From contig JAGBQS010000290.1 of the NCBI GenBank assembly GCA_017632695.1, positions 1 to 8,994 on the forward strand: a DNA stretch of 8,994 nt, in the 5' to 3' direction. The notes under the pieces are model-generated. The model was given only the letters and a program-made list of their open reading frames with translations, ran no database searches and was not told where the DNA came from. The translations under genes and the position numbers were made by a program. Numbering within the stretch: position 1 is the stretch's first letter; each line of letters begins with the position of its first letter. This DNA comes from Bacteroidales bacterium (GTDB lineage Bacteria; Bacteroidota; Bacteroidia; Bacteroidales; UBA3663). Shown one piece after another: positions 1-5,821 of the stretch.

Positions 1-934
1 CCATACTCTGGAAAGCCAGCCACTGGCCGTCGGGAGAGAACGATGGATTCGTATCATAGCCGTGATCGCCCGGATGCAGGTCGGTGGTAGTGCCTGACTC
101 CAAATCGTAGAGGTAAACCGAACTGCGGGTCGAGAACGCATACTGCGTACCTGTTTCCTTGCGGCAGCAGTATACCAGCTGTTTGCTGTCGGGGCTCCAG
201 GCAAACGATTCGATGCCGCCAAACGGACGCATCGGACACTCGAAAGGCTCATCGGCCATAATATCCTTCAGCGTTTTCGGTTTCACGAAGCCTTCAGCAT
301 CCAGTTCGGCTATGTAAGGATGCGGATAATCCTTTACGAACCCGTTCCAGTGGCGGTAGTTCATGTCGTCCACCAGCAGGCCGGTTGTCTTGTTCAGACC
401 CTCGAACAGGGTGCTGTCGATACGTGGGGTCGGAAGGGTCATGATGAGCAGGATGCGTTTGTTATCGGGGCTGAGCAGGAAGCCCTCGATGTCGCGTTTG
501 GTATCAGTAACCTGCTGGCGGTGACTACCGTCGGGAAGCATGCGCCAAACCTGCATCTTGCCTGATTCGGAGGTGAGGTAATACACAAAGCGGCTGTCGG
601 CATCCCAAACGGCATTCTGTTCGCTTTTTGGCGATTTGGTAATGTCTTCGATACCGGTTCCGTCGGCATTCATAATGAAGAGGTCGCGGTTGCTTTGATT
701 CTTTTTCACACTGGTGTAAGTGACTCCGAAGAGCAGTTTTGTGCCGTCGGGAGCCGGACTGAGGTCACCTATGCGGCCCAGTTCCTGCAAGAGTTCGGGT
801 GTGAGATGTTCGGTCTTGATTTTACTGCGGCCGATGTACGAAACAGGTTCGCTGCTTTCTGCAGCAGGCTTGGGTCCGCATGCAGATGCCAGCATCAGTG
901 TAGTTGCCATAGCAGCTAAAAATAATTTATTCAT
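1..934 (-). CDS. S9 family peptidase, DPP5-like, lipoprotein (partial, 3' end missing)
   Basis: This is the N-terminal 311 residues of a prolyl-oligopeptidase-family (S9) peptidase; the frame is open to the window edge. Residues 1-19 look like a lipoprotein signal: a short basic start, a hydrophobic stretch, then LASAC with Cys19 as the lipidation site. The rest is a beta-propeller with PD40/WD40-like blades ending in SPDG-type turns, near residues 58-71, 108-121, 152-165, 244-257 and 297-311. A segment around 181-210 (NKTTGLLVDDMNYRHWN, then PHPYIAEL) and 225-245 (IMADEPFECPMRPFGGIESF) resembles, from memory, Porphyromonas gingivalis DPP5, a periplasmic dipeptidyl peptidase. The catalytic alpha/beta-hydrolase domain with the Ser-Asp-His triad would lie beyond the window, so activity cannot be checked. 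The ATG overlaps the helicase stop codon by 8 bp (ATGAATAA), which suggests translational coupling. Exact substrate specificity is inference. Confidence 0.88.
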   Translation of the reverse strand, partial: MNKLFLAAMATTLMLASACGPKPAAESSEPVSYIGRSKIKTEHLTPELLQELGRIGDLSPAPDGTKLLFGVTYTSVKKNQSNRDLFIMNADGTGIEDITKSPKSEQNAVWDADSRFVYYLTSESGKMQVWRMLPDGSHRQQVTDTKRDIEGFLLSPDNKRILLIMTLPTPRIDSTLFEGLNKTTGLLVDDMNYRHWNGFVKDYPHPYIAELDAEGFVKPKTLKDIMADEPFECPMRPFGGIESFAWSPDSKQLVYCCRKETGTQYAFSTRSSVYLYDLESGTTTDLHPGDHGYDTNPSFSPDGQWLAFQSM

Positions 935-2891
935 AGTTAGATAGATTGGTTTTCTTATTCTTTTTGGTAGTGGTCTTGCTGCCCGGTTTGGAGCTTTTAC
1001 GTGGGGCTTTGGCCTTTCCGCTTTTAGGCTTACCGGCATAGTCCGGCTGATATTCGGCTGAATCCTGCATGGTGGACAACGCTTTGGCGTTCCAGTAGGC
1101 ATCAAGGCTGAACCCGTCCTTGGTTTTCATAAGCAGCAAGATTTTCAGGTCGTATTGCGACTTGAGAAGCTCAAATTCGCGCTCCAGCTGTTCCTTGGTA
1201 CGTTTGTTCTCGATAGCAGGCAAGCCGGTGCAGATGAACTCGTTGAGCAACTCCGTAGTTTTCAGGAAGAAGTAGGCGTTGCCTTTCTGAAAACGCTCCT
1301 GCAGCAGGGTGTTCGACTCGTAGTCGGGAGCCTGTGCGATGAGCTGGTGAATCTGGTGCTGGAACCGTATCCCCACGTTTTCCAGCTGTTCCTCACATTG
1401 TACGGTCAGGTCTTTCAGACCGTCAACGTACGTTTTCTGGCTTTTGGGCAGATGCTCGTCGGCAATACGCAGCACATAGCGTAACTGGGTGAGCATAGGC
1501 TGATAGTCGAAGATGCTGCAAAGCGTTTCATCGATGCATTGCAGGCGGTCGCGCTGCAGCTGTTGTTCGTCGGGCTGATTCTGTTCGGCCGCCTGATTGA
1601 AACGCAGAATGTTCGGGTCGCTCATAACCACATTCGGCGTAATGGGTGTTGTGAGCACCAGTCCTTCGAGCGTTCGGCAACGGGAAAGCGCCACATATAC
1701 CTGCCCGAAAGAAAAGGCACGTCCGGCATTGATGATGCAGCGGTCGAAGGTCAGACCCTGACTCTTGTGAATGGTAATGGCCCAAGCCGTACGCAACGGA
1801 ATCTGCGTGAACGAACCCGTCACTTCTTCAGTGATTTCGCCGCTTTTCTCATCGGTAACATATTTGGTGTTGCTCCATTCTTCGGCTTGCACCGGAATAT
1901 CCTGCGGCATTCCGTCCTCGCCGGTACTCTCAACCATAACCTCGTTGGCCGAGATATAGATAACGCGTCCGATCTTGCCGTTGTAGTACTGGTGTTTGCC
2001 ACTGCTGTCATTCTTGCAGAACATTACCTGGGCACCCACCTTGAGTGTCAGTTCGGCATCGGTCGGGTAGGATGTTTCCGGGAAGTCACCCTTAATTTGG
2101 GCCGTGTAGGTGATAGGATCGCCCTTCAGCAGCAGCAACTTGTTCTGATTGATCTCCTGAGCCTGATAGTTGTGCGTAGTGAGTGTGATGTATCCGTCTT
2201 TATCCGCAGGACGGAAACCTGGCTGGTATCGGCTGTTCAGCACGGCAAGCGTCTGCGCATCCAAATGGTTATCGCGAACGTTATTCAGGATGTCGATGAA
2301 CGTCTGGTCTGCCTGACGGTAAACATGGGTCAGCTCGATCGTGGTGAACGATGTCTGCCGTAATGCCAGACTGTCGAAGAAATAGGGCGTATTATAAAAA
2401 GGCTTCAGCAGCGTCCATTCCTGATCGGTTGCAACGGGAGCCAATTGCTGCAAATCGCCGATCATGAGCAGCTGCACTCCGCCAAACGGCTTGTGCCGGT
2501 TCTGATAGCGGCGCAGTACATCATCGATGGCATCCAGCAGATCGCAGCGCACCATCGAAATCTCGTCGATGACCAGCAGGTCCAGCGAACGAAGGATGTT
2601 GATCTTGTGCTTCGAGAAGCCGTAACGCATCTTGGCATCCTTGCGCTGAACCGTCTGCCCGGGCAGAAAGAGACCCGGAGCCAGCTGAAAGAAAGAGTGA
2701 ATGGTAACTCCGCCTGCATTGATGGCAGCCACACCGGTAGGTGCTACAACAATCATGCGCTTGCGGGTTTGCTTGCGCAGATTGCGTAGAAAAGTTGTTT
2801 TGCCGGTTCCTGCTTTGCCGGTCAGGAAGACGTTCCGGTGTGTGTACTGGGCGTATTGGAACGCCAAATCGAGTTGCGGGTTGGAATTCAC
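927..2891 (-). CDS. Pif1-like superfamily 1B DNA helicase with long C-terminal extension
   Basis: This 654-residue ATP-dependent helicase belongs to the Pif1/RecD-like SF1B group, 5'-3' enzymes that unwind DNA and often resolve G-quadruplexes or R-loops. The motifs appear in order: Walker A GKAGTGKT (25-32), motif Ia with APTGVAAINAGG and IHSFF (50-68), Walker B DEIS (109-112), motif III GDLQQLAPV (145-153), motif IV THVYRQ (188-193), motif V HKSQGLTFD (375-383) and motif VI GQVYVALSRCR (396-406). The stretch 291-363 fits the SH3-like 2B insertion. The core ends near 433; residues 434-654 are an extension that is largely charged and helical-looking, with a Lys/Ser/Pro-rich tail from about 615. 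The start is GTG: no ATG lies between it and the in-frame upstream stop, and the next Met (46) would remove Walker A. No signal peptide, so cytoplasmic. It sits 12 bp after the M6 protease gene and overlaps the S9 peptidase gene. Confidence 0.92.
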   Translation of the reverse strand: MNSNPQLDLAFQYAQYTHRNVFLTGKAGTGKTTFLRNLRKQTRKRMIVVAPTGVAAINAGGVTIHSFFQLAPGLFLPGQTVQRKDAKMRYGFSKHKINILRSLDLLVIDEISMVRCDLLDAIDDVLRRYQNRHKPFGGVQLLMIGDLQQLAPVATDQEWTLLKPFYNTPYFFDSLALRQTSFTTIELTHVYRQADQTFIDILNNVRDNHLDAQTLAVLNSRYQPGFRPADKDGYITLTTHNYQAQEINQNKLLLLKGDPITYTAQIKGDFPETSYPTDAELTLKVGAQVMFCKNDSSGKHQYYNGKIGRVIYISANEVMVESTGEDGMPQDIPVQAEEWSNTKYVTDEKSGEITEEVTGSFTQIPLRTAWAITIHKSQGLTFDRCIINAGRAFSFGQVYVALSRCRTLEGLVLTTPITPNVVMSDPNILRFNQAAEQNQPDEQQLQRDRLQCIDETLCSIFDYQPMLTQLRYVLRIADEHLPKSQKTYVDGLKDLTVQCEEQLENVGIRFQHQIHQLIAQAPDYESNTLLQERFQKGNAYFFLKTTELLNEFICTGLPAIENKRTKEQLEREFELLKSQYDLKILLLMKTKDGFSLDAYWNAKALSTMQDSAEYQPDYAGKPKSGKAKAPRKSSKPGSKTTTKKNKKTNLSNYE

Positions 2892-2903
2892 TTTTTCTGA
2901 ATA

Positions 2904-4625
2904 TTACAGCTTGATATCGAACTTTCGGCCCAGCAGGTCAAAGTCCTTGATAAATAGATGTCCGTTCTGCATCCGGATGCGACGGCTGTTGTTGTTGCGA
3001 ACAGGGTCGGCCTGAACAGTTTGGATGGCATCCGTAGAGGGGTTGCCTATGGTGATGCGTAAGTCGCCGTTTGCCAGCTGTTCGATGTCGGTGATGTTGA
3101 TCTGCATGCTATCGCCCGTAAACCAGATGGTAAGCGGGTTCGAGTTATTAAGGGTTGTAACCTGCGATTTGCCCGGGTAAATATCGCTCTGGAAACTGAA
3201 TCGCCAGGAGTTGTATTCTTCCTGAGTCTTAAATTTCGGTTGTGCCCAGCGGGTACCGTCGGCACACAGAGGCGTACAAAGCTGGTGGTTGGCATCCAGG
3301 TTGACTGTATTTGAAATCCAGTTGCTGGCTTTATAGTCCACGTGCGTAATCAACAGGCCGGAGTCGGAAGCTATCGATGTAAATCCGGCTGTTCCCCAGG
3401 CTTCGTCCCAATTGCCGTCGTGCTGGTGGTTCTCGAAGGTCAGGTATTCGTCGGAGTTGGCAGGATTGCGCAGTATGTAGCCCTTGTTGCTGGTCGAAAT
3501 GGGAGCCAGCGTGATGATAGTATCGGTGGTTGGGAACGGGTCGGGTTCCATCCAGCCCAGGAACATACGTTCGTGAACCGTCATACACTCCGGAATGTGG
3601 GTGCGGCCCGAATAGCAGCCCAGATCCAGAACGCTCCAGGCATCCATTCCATAGCAGGTATAGGTGTAGCGGGTGTCGTAAAAGTCGGGCAGCCCCAATG
3701 CGTGGCAAAATTCGTGGACCAGAGTGCCGATGCCGTCATCTTTGAGGTTGACGTCGTCGTATGAGTATTTAGTGGCCCACATCAGTTCGCTCGACATGCT
3801 GACTTTAGCGAAGTAGGTGCCATCAGGGGCTTTGAAAGCACTTGTGGTAGCGTTTTTCGGCCAAATGGCATTTACGTCTTCTAGACGTTCGGATTCAGGC
3901 CAGCCGGCATAAATGATGTAGAGAAGGTCAACGTACTTGTCGTCGTCGCCGTCCCATTGCGAAGCTTGAGTAATAAGATCCTGATTGACGGCTTTTGTAA
4001 GAGCTTCGCGAACCATTTTGGACCAATTCATATCGTTTCCGCTGCGGTCATTTTGGCCGTAATAGGTGTATGACGAATCGAGCAGGACGGGGCCGATGAT
4101 GTCGAACTTCGGACGGAACACGTCGGAACTTTGGGTCCGGAAATAGTTGCGGGCCGAACGTGCATAATACTTTTTTCCTGCCGATGTGGTATAGATGAGT
4201 TCCCGATAGGAATCGCTGTTCAGGATGGAATCGTAGTGAGCCAGACTGCCGTATTGCTCTGAGAAACGGCGGTCTGGGAATTCAACCAGCAGAACCGGTA
4301 ACGGGACATCGCCTGATGTGGGTGTTCCGCCCAATTTGTGTCTGCCGTCGGCAAGCGCTGCACGACGGGCCGAGCTCCAGTTTTCTGAAGCTTCAGTTAC
4401 CTCCTGATCGGTCATGGGACGCCAGAAACCGGTTGCTTCATCGCAAATCAGCAGCTCGCCGGTCAGGGCATCGGTCAGATAATGGGCATACTCGTCGCCG
4501 TAGGGTAAGACTTGAATCGTGGTTCCGTCCGGTTGGGTCAGGGTCATAACGGTTCGGAGCGCAGGAACGGCTGTCAGACTTACAGCCGCCAGCCACAGGC
4601 AGATTGAGAACAAGAGGTTTTTCAT
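2904..4625 (-). CDS. Secreted M6 family (immune inhibitor A-like) zinc metalloprotease
   Basis: This 573-residue protein begins with a Sec signal peptide (about residues 1-22, hydrophobic core after MKN). Residues about 25-72 (TLTQPDGTTIQVLPYGDEYAHY, in part) resemble the propeptide found in Bacteroidales M6 proteases. The catalytic domain spans roughly 108-430 and carries HEFCHALGLPD (304-314), the extended HExxHxxGxxD zinc motif, with His304, His308 and probably Asp314 as ligands and Glu305 as catalytic base; YGMDAWSVLD follows at 325-334, in the expected place for the Met-turn. A beta-rich region follows. The last 25-30 residues (MQNGHLFIKDFDLLGRKFDIKL, near the end) look like a degenerate type IX sorting or related tail. 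It likely acts outside the inner membrane on proteins; the substrate is unknown. It lies 36 bp after aroB and 12 bp before the helicase gene, with no promoter seen in either gap. Confidence 0.9.
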   Translation of the reverse strand: MKNLLFSICLWLAAVSLTAVPALRTVMTLTQPDGTTIQVLPYGDEYAHYLTDALTGELLICDEATGFWRPMTDQEVTEASENWSSARRAALADGRHKLGGTPTSGDVPLPVLLVEFPDRRFSEQYGSLAHYDSILNSDSYRELIYTTSAGKKYYARSARNYFRTQSSDVFRPKFDIIGPVLLDSSYTYYGQNDRSGNDMNWSKMVREALTKAVNQDLITQASQWDGDDDKYVDLLYIIYAGWPESERLEDVNAIWPKNATTSAFKAPDGTYFAKVSMSSELMWATKYSYDDVNLKDDGIGTLVHEFCHALGLPDFYDTRYTYTCYGMDAWSVLDLGCYSGRTHIPECMTVHERMFLGWMEPDPFPTTDTIITLAPISTSNKGYILRNPANSDEYLTFENHQHDGNWDEAWGTAGFTSIASDSGLLITHVDYKASNWISNTVNLDANHQLCTPLCADGTRWAQPKFKTQEEYNSWRFSFQSDIYPGKSQVTTLNNSNPLTIWFTGDSMQINITDIEQLANGDLRITIGNPSTDAIQTVQADPVRNNNSRRIRMQNGHLFIKDFDLLGRKFDIKL

Positions 4626-4661
4626 ATCGTAGGGATTAAGTAGTTGGTCAGAAGTTAGGAA

Positions 4662-5741
4662 TCAGATACCCATCAGGTCGCGATAGATGTCAAGTACGGC
4701 TCCAATCTGCTTTTCATCGGCCGAATGGTTAAGGGCCGGTACTCCGATCTCGCTCATCAGGGTGAAATTGATCTCGTCGCCCTCATTTTTCTTATCGTGC
4801 TTCATCAGTTCGAAGAGGGCCGGGTAATCGTCGCAGGTGATGAAGAGCGGACCGTAATGACTGCGCACAAAGCGGGCAATCTCGTACAGCACGTCGCTGG
4901 GGAAGCCTACCTGCTGGTGGCTCATGATGAGTTCGCATACCAAGCCCCAGGCTACGGCATAGCCGTGAAGCACAGGGCGTCTGTTTTGCATGCACCAGGT
5001 CTCGAAGGCGTGCCCGAAGGTATGTCCGAGGTTGAGGGCTTTCCGCAGACCTTTCTCGTAGGGATCCTGCCGGACGATGTTGCGCTTAACGTTGACGCTG
5101 TACTCCAGCAGGGGAAGGAGTGATTCGGTATCCCAATGCTGAAGGTCGTACTGTAGCAGGTCGTAAGTATGCTGTTTGCTGCTCAGAATGCCGTGTTTCA
5201 GCATTTCGGCATAGCCTGAAAGCAGGTTGTCGTGGTCGAGCGTTTCGAAGAATGCGGTAGAAATCAGGACTGCATTAGCGGGAGCGAAGGCTCCGATTTC
5301 GTTCTTGATGCTGCCCAGATTCACGCCTGTCTTGCCGCCTACGGCAGCATCGACTGCCCCGAGCAGGGTTGTGGTCACATTGATGAACTGAATGCCGCGC
5401 TTGAAGGTTGCGGCTGCAAATCCTCCCAGATCGGTCACCATACCGCCGCCTACATTAATAAGTAATGAGTGGCGTGTGGCTCCGTGGTTGGAGAGTTCCG
5501 TCCATACTTCGGTCAGCGACTCAACGTTTTTGGCATTATCTGTAGCCTCGATGATAATCTGATGCACCTTCTGTCCGCCGTGAGCCATTTCGTACTTGTT
5601 CAGAAAGGGGACTAAAAGGGGCATGCACAGTCTGATGGTTGTCGTATCAAACAGAATGAACAGTCGGTCGTGGTTGATTTGTGTTGTGAAATCCTCTATC
5701 GCCTGACATATATTATTAGTAAACACTACCTGTTGCTCCAT
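4662..5741 (-). CDS. aroB: 3-dehydroquinate synthase
   Basis: AroB converts DAHP to 3-dehydroquinate, the second step of the shikimate pathway to chorismate and aromatic amino acids; it is cytoplasmic and uses NAD+ and a divalent metal. At 359 residues it has the normal family length. Diagnostic segments are the nucleotide-binding GGGMVTDLGGFAAATFKRG (98-116), TTTLLGAVDAAVGGKTGVN (123-141), SGYAEMLKHG (175-184) and NLGHTFGHAFE (237-247). Metal ligands by family comparison are Glu179, His240 and His259 (in LHGYAVAWG); His244 is the neighbouring active-site histidine. Lys136 in GGKTGVN is also conserved. The ATG at 5741 follows a strong promoter with a leader of only about 15 nt. It is the first gene of a probable four-gene operon. 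Stop codon is TGA. Confidence 0.97.
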   Translation of the reverse strand: MEQQVVFTNNICQAIEDFTTQINHDRLFILFDTTTIRLCMPLLVPFLNKYEMAHGGQKVHQIIIEATDNAKNVESLTEVWTELSNHGATRHSLLINVGGGMVTDLGGFAAATFKRGIQFINVTTTLLGAVDAAVGGKTGVNLGSIKNEIGAFAPANAVLISTAFFETLDHDNLLSGYAEMLKHGILSSKQHTYDLLQYDLQHWDTESLLPLLEYSVNVKRNIVRQDPYEKGLRKALNLGHTFGHAFETWCMQNRRPVLHGYAVAWGLVCELIMSHQQVGFPSDVLYEIARFVRSHYGPLFITCDDYPALFELMKHDKKNEGDEINFTLMSEIGVPALNHSADEKQIGAVLDIYRDLMGI

Positions 5742-5762
5742 ATCGTCTTGAAATTAACGGGG

Positions 5763-5794
5763 CAAAGGTAGTGTTATTTTTCGAAAACTCCAAA
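5763..5794 (-). promoter_or_regulatory. Bacteroidetes-type promoter for aroB operon
   Basis: Read on the minus strand, TTTG (5794-5791) is followed by exactly 20 bases and then TACCTTTG (5770-5763), a full match to the Bacteroidetes consensus TTTG / TAnnTTTG with its usual 19-21 nt spacing. Transcription would start near 5756, giving a leader of about 15 nt before the aroB ATG. The promoter lies between the GH3 stop codon and aroB, so aroB and the three genes after it need not depend on read-through from GH3. Confidence 0.82.
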
Positions 5795-5803
5795 TAATTT
5801 CCC

Positions 5804-5821
5804 GATTATTTACAAATAATC
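5804..5821. repeat. AT-rich palindrome over the GH3 stop codon
   Basis: GATTATTT and AAATAATC form an 8-bp perfect inverted repeat around a 2-base centre. It covers the last sense codons and TAA stop of the GH3 gene and ends 10 bp upstream of the aroB -33 element. It has low GC and no following U-tract, so it is a poor intrinsic terminator. It could be a weak transcript-end hairpin, a regulator site for the aroB promoter, or chance in AT-rich DNA. Confidence 0.35.

Noticed and set aside
1539..2363. Open frame of 274 codons on the plus strand
   Set aside because: It is antisense to the helicase core, whose motifs are intact throughout; the plus-strand product shows no family features.
2889..4625. 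A protease-helicase fusion through stop codon read-through as a designed product
   Set aside because: It would attach a cytoplasmic helicase to an exported protease. The TAA context shows no recognised read-through signal, and separate start at GTG explains the layout.
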